From: UBA8752 sp964223495
GTDB lineage: Bacteria > Bacteroidota > Bacteroidia > Flavobacteriales_D > Sanyastnellaceae
Assembly: GCA_964223495.1 (NCBI GenBank)
Contig: CAXQGL010000042.1
Location: 1-57,624, forward strand
Length of the DNA stretch: 57,624 nt
Direction of reading: 5' to 3'
How positions within the stretch are numbered: position 1 is the stretch's first letter; each line of letters starts with the position of its first letter. Below, in pieces: positions 33,418 through 42,372 of the stretch. A program made the translations under genes and the position numbers. The notes beneath the pieces are model-generated. The model was not told the DNA's origin. It did not search any database and saw only the letters and a program-made list of their open reading frames with translations.

Positions 33418-35853
33418 TCACGTCGTGGGGCGCCACCGCACACTGCACCGGAAATCACGGCCGGGAGCGCTGATGCCGGAGGCAAAGACCTTGTAGTGGC
33501 GGTCTAGGATATTGTGTACGCCAGCCGCCACCGTCATCCGCTCGGTCAGGCGACCTTCACAATCGACACCGATCGTCCACCATGCCGGAGTTCCTGCAGG
33601 CAGTGCCTCTGCAAGATTGTCCGTGGCACCCGGACCATAGGCCTCTGCCGCCTTTCGGCCACTCCAAAGGAGATGGGCTTCCATGGACAGCCAGTCCCAC
33701 GTGCGCTCCGCTGCAACACGGCCGAACATGGGCGGTATATGGGCGAGGGGGGCGTTTGTACGGACATCCGTTCCCCGGGTGAAATTGGCGGTGGCCTCTA
33801 CCCGCCATCCCGATGACGGCCGGTAGAAAATACGCCACTGGGTGCCGCGGATGGAAGCGCGGCCTATGTTGGCGTTGACCTGGATCCGGTTCGTGTCCCC
33901 TTCCACGACGATCGTCTCCACCTGCGCGCCGGAAACATCCGTCAGCACCGTGTCCACCGCTGCGATGGCATCACGCAATCCCGTCAGGTACAGGGCGGCC
34001 TGGGCTCCAAGCCGCTGGTTCGGGCTCCTCCAACGGCCCCCGAATTCAAACCCGGACAACCGCTCCGGACGCACATTGTCGGAAGGCAACAACGCGTATC
34101 CATCCTTGGCGCGCACCTTCCCCACGTCATCGACGTTGGGGTTCCTGAATGCCGTCGAGAGCACCGCATGCAATCCCATACGCTGGATGGGGGACCACCG
34201 CAGGGTGGTGCTGCCCGTCAAGGCGCCCCTCCCGAACGCAACCCGACTGAAAGGCAGATCCAGTCCGGGCTGGGGGTCGAATCGGGCATCCAACCATCCG
34301 CGGGTATACCGTGCGGCCGTGTGCAGGGTCCATTTCTCCCATCGCCTCGAAACGCCGGCATAAGTGGCCCAAGATCCGGTTCCGGCCCCGCCGTTGGGAT
34401 ACCGCGTCAAAACCGGAGTTTCGAGCTTCAAGCCGTCTGCCCGCCGCTCGGCCCAGGCGTCGGAACGTACCCGGTCCCGGCTCCAGTATGCACCATAGGC
34501 CAACTGCCACCGGCGGACCATGCGGTCCACGTCCAGAAATACACTGCCCACGGCCACTTCCTCCAACTGCACCTCCCGCTGCTGGTCACCGAACCGCGCC
34601 TTGAATCTGGATTCCTGAATCTGCTGGTAGGCGGCCGTGAGCGACACATTTCCCAAGGATCGGACCCTGCCCACAAAGCGCGCGGAAGCCAAGGACCGCA
34701 ATTGTGGACCATACTCCCACTGTGCCCACTTCGGGTCACCGTCGTCCGCAGCGTCATTGAGCCGGTCAAACCTCGGCACGGCGGAACTGGTACTGTGCTG
34801 AAAGTTCAATTCGACGTGCCGGGCCATGCCTCCGAAACGAAGCTTCTGCAGCACATCGGTCTGGTGATACCCCGTACCAGGCTGTACATCGGGGTCCGGG
34901 TTCGCTGCAGCGATGTCGGTGATGGTGGTGCCATTCGATGTCGTGCTTCGCTCCCAGGGTACCCGGCCCCATTCCTCTTCTCCATGGGGCCGCCACCGGC
35001 CCATTCTGAGGTCCCCATACCTTCTGTGCGTCACACTCGTCAATGAGGCCCAGGCCCGACCGACCACCTCGGCGTCCGCGTGGAAGGTGGGTGTCCGGGA
35101 AACCGCTGAATATCCCAGCTGACTTCTGGCCCTGACACCGGTCTTCCATCCCGGGGAGCGCGTCTGATAGTGGATGACGCCACCCAGTGCGTCACTGCCG
35201 TATTGGACGGAACCTGCGCCCTGCAGGACCTGGGTGGAAGCCAGGATGAAAGGGTCAATGGTCAAGGCATTCTGAAGGTGACCGCTCCGATAGATCGCGT
35301 TGTTCATTCGGACCCCGTCGACGACCAGCAGGATGCGGTTGGCCTCGAACCCCCGCAATACAGGTGAACCTCCTCCCTGCTGGCTCTGCTGGACATGGAC
35401 CTGACCCGTCTGCCAAAGCAAGGTCGCGGCATTGGACGGGATTTCCTTTGCGACCGCCGAGGCCGTGAGGGTGCTCATGGTCGTGGCCGCATTCCTTTCT
35501 CTCAACGGCATGGCACTTGAGACCACAACTTCGGAGAGGTTGACGGATTCGGGAACCAGATTCACCTCCATATCCAGGACTTGAACGGGCATGGCGACCG
35601 AACGAGATCCGAACCCCATGCTCCTGATTTCGAGGGTATCCCCCTGGAGGATGAGGCTGTCCAGCTCGATGCGCCCTTGCATGTCCGTCATCCGGACCTC
35701 TCCTGCCTGGTTGCTGATGACCGCCGCCGGGACAGGATTGCCCTCATCGTCCTGCACCTCGATGACCTGTCCCAACACTGGCATGGAGAACAACACCAGC
35801 ATGGCGCCCATCAGGACACCACGAAGCGGCCGATCATGGGGCCAAAACCGCAC
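33418..35853 (-). CDS. TonB-dependent outer membrane receptor
   Basis: A receptor of about 811 residues. The GTG at 35853 gives an n-region with Arg residues before the hydrophobic core M-G-A-M-L-V-L-F-S-M-P-V-L-G-Q; the ATG at 35811 would leave no positive charge. After the signal comes a carboxypeptidase-regulatory-like domain, then a plug with V-D-G-V-R-M-N-N-A-I-Y-R, G-H-L-Q-N-A-L-T-I-D-P-F and Q-Y-G-S-D-A-L-G-G-V. That plug pattern resembles haem/haemoglobin-type receptors, but the ligand is not certain. A 22-strand barrel should follow, ending R-C-S-V-R-W-R-P-T-T. It overlaps the recO 3' end by about 20 bases. Confidence 0.88.
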   Translation of the reverse strand: MRFWPHDRPLRGVLMGAMLVLFSMPVLGQVIEVQDDEGNPVPAAVISNQAGEVRMTDMQGRIELDSLILQGDTLEIRSMGFGSRSVAMPVQVLDMEVNLVPESVNLSEVVVSSAMPLRERNAATTMSTLTASAVAKEIPSNAATLLWQTGQVHVQQSQQGGGSPVLRGFEANRILLVVDGVRMNNAIYRSGHLQNALTIDPFILASTQVLQGAGSVQYGSDALGGVIHYQTRSPGWKTGVRARSQLGYSAVSRTPTFHADAEVVGRAWASLTSVTHRRYGDLRMGRWRPHGEEEWGRVPWERSTTSNGTTITDIAAANPDPDVQPGTGYHQTDVLQKLRFGGMARHVELNFQHSTSSAVPRFDRLNDAADDGDPKWAQWEYGPQLRSLASARFVGRVRSLGNVSLTAAYQQIQESRFKARFGDQQREVQLEEVAVGSVFLDVDRMVRRWQLAYGAYWSRDRVRSDAWAERRADGLKLETPVLTRYPNGGAGTGSWATYAGVSRRWEKWTLHTAARYTRGWLDARFDPQPGLDLPFSRVAFGRGALTGSTTLRWSPIQRMGLHAVLSTAFRNPNVDDVGKVRAKDGYALLPSDNVRPERLSGFEFGGRWRSPNQRLGAQAALYLTGLRDAIAAVDTVLTDVSGAQVETIVVEGDTNRIQVNANIGRASIRGTQWRIFYRPSSGWRVEATANFTRGTDVRTNAPLAHIPPMFGRVAAERTWDWLSMEAHLLWSGRKAAEAYGPGATDNLAEALPAGTPAWWTIGVDCEGRLTERMTVAAGVHNILDRHYKVFASGISAPGRDFRCSVRWRPTT

Positions 35854-36574
35854 TGAGCACTTCCCAGGAGCGCAATGTGCGTGGGCTGGAAAGGTGGAGT
35901 TGCAGGTAATGGACATGCTGGAGCACAAGCTGATTTCGGGCGTCATGTAGAAGCGCTTCGGCCCGCAAGCCATCAAATTCCATGCCTTGAATTCGCAGGA
36001 AGGATTCGCCGTCTTCAACCGAAAGGTAGTCCTCACCCAACGGAGGTCCGGATTCCCATTCCGCCGTCGCCAGATTGAAACGCCCCATGCCGCCGGGCGC
36101 CTTTACTGCTGCGTCGGGTTTCAAGCCCATGACCCCAACGGCCTCCACGAGGAAGGCGAGGTGCTGGCGGCCGATTCCACCTTCATGCTCCAGCCTGCCG
36201 GCAGCCCGCCAGAGGGCGTCGAACAATTCCGCATGGGGCATCCCGGACTCAAGGGTCCTGAGCACGAATTCTGCGAGGAACATCGCCACGGCCCCCCGGG
36301 GCACCTCTGCGGTTGTTCTGTCTTGCGGCATGACCCGGTCCACCCGATCGAAACGATGAAGCTCCTCTTTCAGCGGGCGCAATCCCACCAAGTCGAGCAG
36401 GGAAAGGGGGGCATGGAGTTTGCGCGCCCGTCTGCCCCCTTTGACCCCTTCGCGCACGAGGCATCCGATGACGCCATGTTCCCGGGAGAATACCCGCAGG
36501 ATGGAAACGCCGTCCTTGTGGCGCACCGTCGCCAACGCAATGGCCGGATGGTGTTGCGGGAGTTCCGGGGTCAA
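35834..36574 (-). CDS. recO: DNA repair protein RecO
   Basis: A 246-residue recombination mediator that helps load RecA on SSB-coated DNA. The N-terminal OB fold shows A-L-A-T-V-R-H-K-D-G-V-S-I-L-R-V-F and H-G-V-I-G-C-L-V-R; the helical part has F-L-A-E-F-V-L-R-T-L, and the end has H-L-S-S-P-R-T-L-R-S-W-E-V-L. The start is TTG, overlapping the stop of the MoxR gene as TTGA; no other plausible start exists downstream that keeps the OB fold. The coupling to moxR is therefore translational. Divergence from other RecO proteins is moderate. Confidence 0.82.
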   Translation of the reverse strand: MTPELPQHHPAIALATVRHKDGVSILRVFSREHGVIGCLVREGVKGGRRARKLHAPLSLLDLVGLRPLKEELHRFDRVDRVMPQDRTTAEVPRGAVAMFLAEFVLRTLESGMPHAELFDALWRAAGRLEHEGGIGRQHLAFLVEAVGVMGLKPDAAVKAPGGMGRFNLATAEWESGPPLGEDYLSVEDGESFLRIQGMEFDGLRAEALLHDARNQLVLQHVHYLQLHLSSPRTLRSWEVLSAVLAP

Positions 36575-38046
36575 TCTTCTTCGCTTGGGTCGAACAGGTT
36601 GCCGATCAGGTCTCCGAAGGTGACTTCCGTACCGACGATGGATTGGCCAATCTCGTTGAAAGCGGCCAAACCATGCAATACGAACTCCATGGCCGCAGGA
36701 TGGTCCTCCACCGGCATGCCCGGACAGTATTTGTCAACCACTTCGGGCAGCCCGGTCACCCGACTCAGGGCGGCGGTGTATTCGGCTTCCGTCTGGTCCT
36801 TGAGGAGGGAAAGCTCGTTTCGGTTGAACCAGGCCACGATGGGTTGATAGGGGTCCTCGACCTTGCCCTTCTTGATGGACTCGGGATCGGGAAACACGGC
36901 GGGAAACTCGCGGCGGATGGCACGGCGGACGAGGGAGAGGGCCACACCGGCCGGGCCCTCTTGTTCGCCCTCATAAACCAGCTCGACCTTTCCATTGACA
37001 GCCGGGATGACCGCCAAGAGATCGGTGAGGCGCGAACGGGTCTGACCATTTCCGTTCCTCAGGGTCCTCAGCTCACCGGCCGCCACGAGATGCTCGAGCG
37101 CACTGATTGTCAATCGGGCCGAAACGCCGCTCCGCTCATCGATGTGCTCGCTCTCCCTCGCCTCGAAGGCGATGCGCTCCAATACCCTTCGGACCACTCC
37201 AGGCACCACCACCCGTTCCCTGGCGGAGGGGGAAAGTTGGGCTTCCTGGTCCGTGATCGCCATGGAATCCTCAATGGATGCGGGATAGTGGGTGAGGATC
37301 TGGCTTTGGATCCGGTCCTTGAGAGGGGTAATGATGGCGCCTCGGTTGGTGTAGTCTTCTGGATTGGCGGTGAAGACGAATTGAATGTCGAGGGCGAGCC
37401 GCATCTGGAATCCCCGAATCTGGATGTCGCCCTCCTGGAGGATGTTGAAGAGGGCCACTTGGATGCGCGGTTGCAGGTCCGGCAGTTCGTTGATGGCGAA
37501 AATGCAGCGGTGGCTGCGCGGGATCAGCCCGAAATGCAAGGCCCTGGGGTCGCTGTAGTCCAGCCCCTCATTGGCCGCCTTAATGGGGTCGATGTCGCCG
37601 ATGAGGTCGGCCACACTGACATCCGGGGTGGCCAGCTTCTCCACGTATCGGTCCGAGCGGTGCATCCACTCGACTTTGGCGTCATCGCCTGCCGCTGCAA
37701 TGATGGCCTTGCCCTGTGGCGTGATCGGGGCCATCGGATCTTCAGGCAAGGGGGCGCCGCTCAGGAAAGGCACCCATTCGTCCAATAATTCGGTCAGGGC
37801 CCTGGCAATGCGGGTCTTGGCCTGTCCCCTGAGTCCCAGCAGGTTCATGCTGTGACCGGCGAGGATGGCGCGTTGGACCTCCGGAATGACCGAGTCGTCG
37901 TATCCGATGATCCCTTCAAAGAGCGGCGTGCCCTCTTCGAGTTTGGCGATGAGATTCGATCTCAATTCTTCCGCGATGCTGCGCGGCGAATGGCCCGATG
38001 CGCGCAGGGCGCCAAGGGTCTCGATGTCAGGTCGTGTTGTGCTCAT
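36571..38046 (-). CDS. MoxR-like AAA+ ATPase (magnesium-chelatase-like)
   Basis: A 491-residue AAA+ protein. The Walker A is G-L-R-G-Q-A-K-T-R at 71-79, Walker B-like I-F-A-I-N-E-L-P-D-L, and sensor segment F-V-F-T-A-N-P-E-D-Y-T-N. The D-L-I-G-D-I-D-P-I and L-F-N-I-L-Q-E-G-D-I inserts are as in magnesium-chelatase I-like MoxR proteins. These pair with VWA proteins to act as chaperone-like ATPases; the VWA gene is immediately upstream, 7 bases away. The target is unknown. Its stop overlaps the recO start. Confidence 0.87.
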   Translation of the reverse strand: MSTTRPDIETLGALRASGHSPRSIAEELRSNLIAKLEEGTPLFEGIIGYDDSVIPEVQRAILAGHSMNLLGLRGQAKTRIARALTELLDEWVPFLSGAPLPEDPMAPITPQGKAIIAAAGDDAKVEWMHRSDRYVEKLATPDVSVADLIGDIDPIKAANEGLDYSDPRALHFGLIPRSHRCIFAINELPDLQPRIQVALFNILQEGDIQIRGFQMRLALDIQFVFTANPEDYTNRGAIITPLKDRIQSQILTHYPASIEDSMAITDQEAQLSPSARERVVVPGVVRRVLERIAFEARESEHIDERSGVSARLTISALEHLVAAGELRTLRNGNGQTRSRLTDLLAVIPAVNGKVELVYEGEQEGPAGVALSLVRRAIRREFPAVFPDPESIKKGKVEDPYQPIVAWFNRNELSLLKDQTEAEYTAALSRVTGLPEVVDKYCPGMPVEDHPAAMEFVLHGLAAFNEIGQSIVGTEVTFGDLIGNLFDPSEED

Positions 38047-38053
38047 GGTGGGG

Positions 38054-39175
38054 TCACCGCGCCCGTCCGCGGCGGTTGCGTTCGAAGTCCGTGAAAATGG
38101 TGTCGCCCAGTCCCTTCAGTCCGGTGAAGAAGGCACGGCCGTTGTTGGCCTCGGTGAAATCCGAGACGAACCGTTGCAGTGCCGGGTCTGTGGCGATCAT
38201 GAAGGTCGTGATGGGAATGCCCAGCTTGCGGCATTGTCGGGCCAGGTTGTGGCACTTCCCGGTAATGTAGGGGTCGAGGCCCCAGCTGTTCTTGTAGTAC
38301 CCATCGGGCTCCTTCAGACAGCTGGGCTTGCCGTCCGTGATCATGAAAATCTGGCGGTTGGGTGTCTTGCGGCGACGCAGGATGTCCATGGCCCGCTCGA
38401 GGCCGGCGACGGTGTTCGTGTGGAATGGCCCCACCTGCAGATAGGGCAGGTCGGCGATGGCCACCTCCCAGGCATCGTCTCCGAAGACCACGATATCCAA
38501 GGTATCCTTGGGGTACTTGATCATGACGAGCTCGGCAAGGGCCATCGCGACTTTCTTGGCCGGAGTGATCCGATCCTCGCCATACAGTATCATGCTGTGG
38601 CTGATGTCGATCATGAGGACCGTGGCCGTCGTGCTCCTGTGTTCCCTGTCCTCCACCACGAGGTCGTCCTCGGTCATCCTGAAACCACCCCTTCCACTCG
38701 CGGCGCCGGGTCCATGGTGGATCTGGGCATTGCGGAGCGAAGCCCCGAAATCGACTTGATCCAACTTGTCACCGAACCGGTAGGGCCGCCGATCCGCAGT
38801 AGGCTCATCTCCCTGACCCCGCTCACGCGTCCGGTGTTTGCCCTGCTCCCCCTTGCGGAGGTTACCGAAGATCTGGTCGAGTGCGCGGCGGCGCATGTGC
38901 TGTTCACCGCGCGAACCCAGCTGCATTCCGCCCTTGCCCGGGTCGGTGGATTCCCTCAGGTACCCTTTGGCCTTCAACTCCTCGAAGAAGTCCTCAAGGG
39001 TATAGTCCTCGTCGGTCAGTCCGTGCTGTTGGTCCAGTGCACGCATCCAATCCATCGCCTCCTCCACATCGCCGCTCGTGTGCGTCACCACTTCGGTGAA
39101 CAACTCCAGCAGTCGCTCGAATGGACTTCGGCGGTCCCGGTCGGGACGTGTGGCATGGAATTGGAAGCCGAGCAT
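38054..39175 (-). CDS. VWA-domain protein paired with MoxR ATPase
   Basis: A 373-residue protein from the ATG at 39175; an open frame extends 74 codons further but looks non-coding. The N-terminal half is charged and helical. The VWA domain starts near T-A-T-V-L-M-I-D-I-S-H-S-M with the MIDAS D-x-S-x-S, and has I-F-M-I-T-D-G-K-P-S as the third metal loop. It is the expected partner of the MoxR ATPase downstream, forming a chelatase-like or chaperone-like complex that uses metal-dependent substrate binding. No signal peptide or membrane span is seen, so it is cytoplasmic. The 194-base gap to ispG holds divergent promoters. Confidence 0.87.
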   Translation of the reverse strand: MLGFQFHATRPDRDRRSPFERLLELFTEVVTHTSGDVEEAMDWMRALDQQHGLTDEDYTLEDFFEELKAKGYLRESTDPGKGGMQLGSRGEQHMRRRALDQIFGNLRKGEQGKHRTRERGQGDEPTADRRPYRFGDKLDQVDFGASLRNAQIHHGPGAASGRGGFRMTEDDLVVEDREHRSTTATVLMIDISHSMILYGEDRITPAKKVAMALAELVMIKYPKDTLDIVVFGDDAWEVAIADLPYLQVGPFHTNTVAGLERAMDILRRRKTPNRQIFMITDGKPSCLKEPDGYYKNSWGLDPYITGKCHNLARQCRKLGIPITTFMIATDPALQRFVSDFTEANNGRAFFTGLKGLGDTIFTDFERNRRGRAR

Positions 39176-39294
39176 GGAATAAGTGGAAATGCTCCACCAA
39201 GCTACAGAGGGAACCGCCGTGAGGCCTCGAGGTTCATGCCCCACGACCACACAAAAACTGCCAACGGGGCTGAACTGCCACGCCGGTGCCGTGT

Positions 39295-39302
39295 TAACTT
39301 CC
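39295..39302 (+). promoter_or_regulatory. Weak candidate -7 element of ispG (TAACTTCC)
   Basis: TAACTTCC partly fits TAnnTTCG and lies 67 bases before the ispG ATG. The rest of the 194-base gap shows no clear hairpin or repeat. Confidence 0.25.
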
Positions 39303-39369
39303 CGTCGGTTGCCCGATCCAACCCCCGAGGGACGCGAATCAGGCTCCCAGACCCTCGATACAGGCCTGC

Positions 39370-41328
39370 ATGACATCCACCACAGCTCCACACCCATCCG
39401 CCAGAAAGGCGACCCGTGCCGTTCGCGTGGGCAATGTCATCGTGGGCGGTGATGCGCCAATCGTATTGCAGTCGATGACCACCGCAGACACCATGGATGT
39501 GGAGGCCACCGTGGCGGAGTCGCTGCGCATGATCGACGCAGGATGCCAGATCGTCCGCATCACGGCGCCCAGCAGGAAGGAAGCCGAGGCCCTGAAGGAA
39601 ATCCGGGAAAGGCTGGACTCTGCCGGTCATGCCGATGTGCCCCTGGTCGCGGACATTCACTTCACCCCGAATGCAGCGGAAATCGCAGCGGACCACGTCG
39701 AGAAGATCAGGGTGAATCCGGGCAATTATGCGGACAAGAAGAAATTCGAGACCCACGAATACACGGAGGAATCATACGCGGCCGAATTGGAGCGCATCCG
39801 AGAACGGTTCACCCCGCTCGTCCGCAAGTGCAAATCGCTCGGACGTGCCATGCGGATCGGCACGAACCACGGCTCGCTGTCAGACCGCATCCTGTCGCAT
39901 TATGGCGACACGCCTCAAGGCATGGTCGAGAGTGCCATGGAATTCCTGCACATCTGCCGTGACGAGGATTACCACGACATCGTATTGTCCATGAAGGCCA
40001 GCAACCCCCAGGTCATGGTGCAGGCTTACCGCATGCTCGCGGACCGCATGGCCCAGGAAGACATGGCCTATCCCCTGCACCTTGGGGTTACCGAGGCCGG
40101 AGAAGGTGAAGACGGGCGGATCAAGAGTGCTGTCGGCATCGGTACGCTGCTTGCCGAGGGGCTCGGTGATACCATCCGGGTGTCCCTTACCGAGGCCCCT
40201 GAGGCGGAGATTCCGGTGGCACGCTTGCTCGTGGAGCAGGCCGAAGCCGCGCGCCAAGGGGCTACTCCGACGGAAGAAGACGTGGTCCCCAATGGTTTCG
40301 AACGCCATGCCTACGCCCGCCGCCAGACCCGATCCGTAGGCCCCGTTGGAGGAGGACAGGTGCCCGTCGTCTGCCACGACATGTCCGGCAGGCCATTGAC
40401 TGAGGCGGGCCTGTATGGCGCCGGCCACCGCTATCAGGCGGAGCTGGACAAATGGGAAGCCGATGATGCGGCCTGTGACCTGCTCCTCATCGGCGATCGC
40501 ACGCTCGATTTCGCCCTGCCCGGGTGGCTGAGGGCCATACAGGATGCGGACGCATGGCTGAATGCCGCGGACCATCCCGACCGTCATCACCCCAAGTGGT
40601 CATTGGAGGAATACCGCAAAGCGAGGGTGGAACAGGCCCTTGATGCGGAACTGAACCTGCTCGAATGTGACGCCTCCGCCATCGACGGGGCATTGGCGGA
40701 GCAATTGACCTCCTGGAATGCCGATGCGACCGTCCTCATGCTGCACACCGGTCGCTTGGACGGCCTCGTTGTCCTGCGCTCGGCCTTCAACCGGCTTGTC
40801 GCAGCCGGTTGCACCATGCCCGTCATCGTCCACCGCGGCTACGGCGATCTCGACGCGGAACGGCTGCAACTGAAGGCGTCCACTGAAATCGGAGGATTGC
40901 TGCTGGACGGCTACGGAGACGGTGCTTGCATCACTGCCCACGTCGGCATCGACGGCGGTTTGCAATTCCTCAACCGAACGGCCTTCGGCATCCTTCAAGC
41001 CACACGCACCCGCATCAGCCGAACGGAGTACATCAGCTGCCCATCCTGCGGACGCACCCTGTTCGACCTGCAGGAAACCACCGCCCGCATCCGCGCCGTG
41101 ACGAATCACCTGAAGGGTGTCAAGATTGGCATCATGGGTTGCATCGTCAACGGTCCTGGTGAAATGGCGGACGCGGATTATGGTTACGTCGGAACCGGAC
41201 CGGGCAAAATCACCCTTTACAAAGAGAAGGAAGTGGTGCAACGCAACATCCCGGAGGAAGAGGCCGTGGATGCCCTGATCGATTTGATCCGCACCCACGG
41301 TGATTGGGTGGACACTCCCAAAAGATGA
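39370..41328 (+). CDS. ispG: 4-hydroxy-3-methylbut-2-enyl-diphosphate synthase, large insert type
   Basis: A 652-residue IspG (GcpE) of the MEP isoprenoid pathway. It converts MEcPP to HMBPP using a [4Fe-4S] cluster. The TIM-barrel N-terminus has P-I-V-L-Q-S-M-T-T and V-A-D-I-H-F-T-P. An insert of about 250 residues separates this from the C-terminal cluster domain, as in Bacteroidota, Chlamydiae and plants. Cluster ligands Cys557, Cys560 and Cys591 and the fourth ligand Glu598 are all present. Gene 3' end is 1 base from the convergent lspA stop. Confidence 0.96.
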   Translation: MTSTTAPHPSARKATRAVRVGNVIVGGDAPIVLQSMTTADTMDVEATVAESLRMIDAGCQIVRITAPSRKEAEALKEIRERLDSAGHADVPLVADIHFTPNAAEIAADHVEKIRVNPGNYADKKKFETHEYTEESYAAELERIRERFTPLVRKCKSLGRAMRIGTNHGSLSDRILSHYGDTPQGMVESAMEFLHICRDEDYHDIVLSMKASNPQVMVQAYRMLADRMAQEDMAYPLHLGVTEAGEGEDGRIKSAVGIGTLLAEGLGDTIRVSLTEAPEAEIPVARLLVEQAEAARQGATPTEEDVVPNGFERHAYARRQTRSVGPVGGGQVPVVCHDMSGRPLTEAGLYGAGHRYQAELDKWEADDAACDLLLIGDRTLDFALPGWLRAIQDADAWLNAADHPDRHHPKWSLEEYRKARVEQALDAELNLLECDASAIDGALAEQLTSWNADATVLMLHTGRLDGLVVLRSAFNRLVAAGCTMPVIVHRGYGDLDAERLQLKASTEIGGLLLDGYGDGACITAHVGIDGGLQFLNRTAFGILQATRTRISRTEYISCPSCGRTLFDLQETTARIRAVTNHLKGVKIGIMGCIVNGPGEMADADYGYVGTGPGKITLYKEKEVVQRNIPEEEAVDALIDLIRTHGDWVDTPKR

Positions 41329-41329
41329 G

Positions 41330-41992
41330 TCAGCTGCCCGCGGATGCGGGATCCGGATCCGCTGGACGCATCCAATCGGCACCCTTCCCAAGCCAATGCT
41401 TCTGGCGCAGGACAATCCATGCCACACCGAAGGTGATGGCGACATCGGCAATGTTGAAAATGGGCGGGAAGATCTCGTGACCGACCCAGGCGTCCACCGG
41501 CCACCATTCCGGCCAGCGCACGGTGATGTGCAACATGTCCACGACATTCCCGCGGAACCATGGCGCGTAACCGCCCCACTCGCTCTGCCATGCCCACTCT
41601 GCGGGGGTACCGAACGAACTGCGGCTGAACAATCTGCCGTAACCGATGCTGTCCACGATGTTGCCTGCCGCACCGGCGAGGATCAACGCGAGTGCCTGCC
41701 TGAACCCCCTTGGTGCCCCCTGCGTTGCAATCCTCCTGACATGGAGGGAAAGCAAGACCACCGCAACGATTCGAAATCCCGTGAGCAAGTATTTCCCCGT
41801 AGCCCCGGGCAATGCCCATCCGAAGGCCATGCCATCGTTTTCGATGAACTGGATGTCGAAGGCACCGGGGATCCAGACGATGTTCTCCGCCAGCGTGAAA
41901 CCCAGCTTCACGCACACCTTGACGACCTGATCGACCAGCAAAACGGCCGCCACGATCCATGCGACGTGGGCGGGACGGCGATCCGGACTCAA
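41330..41992 (-). CDS. lspA: Lipoprotein signal peptidase (signal peptidase II)
   Basis: A 220-residue inner-membrane aspartyl protease that cleaves signal peptides of prolipoproteins. Four membrane spans are visible. The catalytic aspartates are in G-N-V-V-D-M-L-H and F-N-I-A-D-V-A-I. The segment around F-I-E-N-D-G-M-A-F-G-W and G-A-A-G-N-I-V-D is conserved. The chosen TTG start at 41992 overlaps the DksA-like stop as TTGA; the open frame extends upstream but would enter that gene. Bacteroidota LspA are slightly longer, as here. Several lipoproteins in this window (GldH, rhodanese, peroxidase) would be substrates. Confidence 0.93.
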   Translation of the reverse strand: MSPDRRPAHVAWIVAAVLLVDQVVKVCVKLGFTLAENIVWIPGAFDIQFIENDGMAFGWALPGATGKYLLTGFRIVAVVLLSLHVRRIATQGAPRGFRQALALILAGAAGNIVDSIGYGRLFSRSSFGTPAEWAWQSEWGGYAPWFRGNVVDMLHITVRWPEWWPVDAWVGHEIFPPIFNIADVAITFGVAWIVLRQKHWLGKGADWMRPADPDPASAGS

Positions 41993-42369
41993 CGCTTGTC
42001 CTGGTTGTTCTTGGCCTCGATCGACATGGTGGCGTGCGGCACGAGGCGAAGCCGCTCCTTGGCGATGAGCTTTCCGGTCACCCTGCACACGCCATAGGTC
42101 TTGTTCTTGATGCGGAGCAGGGCATTCTCGAGGCTCATGATGAACTTCTGCTGGCGGGCAGCAAGCTGGGCCGTTTCCTCACGGCTCATCGTATCGCTGC
42201 CGTCCTCCATCATCTTGAAGGTCGGGGCTGTGTCTTCCGTGCGGTTGTCATCCTCGTAGGAGAGCGAACGCTGCAATTGGTCATAGTCCGAACGGGCCTG
42301 TTCCAACTTCATGTTGATGAGGTCCTCGAACTCCTTGAGTTCAGCGTCAGAAAATCGCGTTTCTGCCAT
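41989..42369 (-). CDS. DksA/TraR-family protein with degenerate zinc finger
   Basis: A 126-residue protein. The coiled-coil region covers about residues 8-90; the C-terminal finger has Y-G-V-C-R-V-T-G-K-L-I and then L-R-L-V-P-H-A-T where family zinc fingers have further Cys pairs. Only one Cys remains, so zinc binding is doubtful; this degenerate form is common in Bacteroidota. It may bind RNA polymerase in the secondary channel as DksA does, but that is inferred. It sits between ileS (3-base gap) and lspA (TTGA overlap), a conserved order. Confidence 0.87.
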   Translation of the reverse strand: MAETRFSDAELKEFEDLINMKLEQARSDYDQLQRSLSYEDDNRTEDTAPTFKMMEDGSDTMSREETAQLAARQQKFIMSLENALLRIKNKTYGVCRVTGKLIAKERLRLVPHATMSIEAKNNQDKR

Positions 42370-42372
42370 GGT

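Noticed and set aside
39176..39397. 74-codon N-terminal extension of the VWA protein
   Set aside because: It would cross the divergent ispG start and has odd Trp/Cys-rich composition; ATG at 39175 is better.
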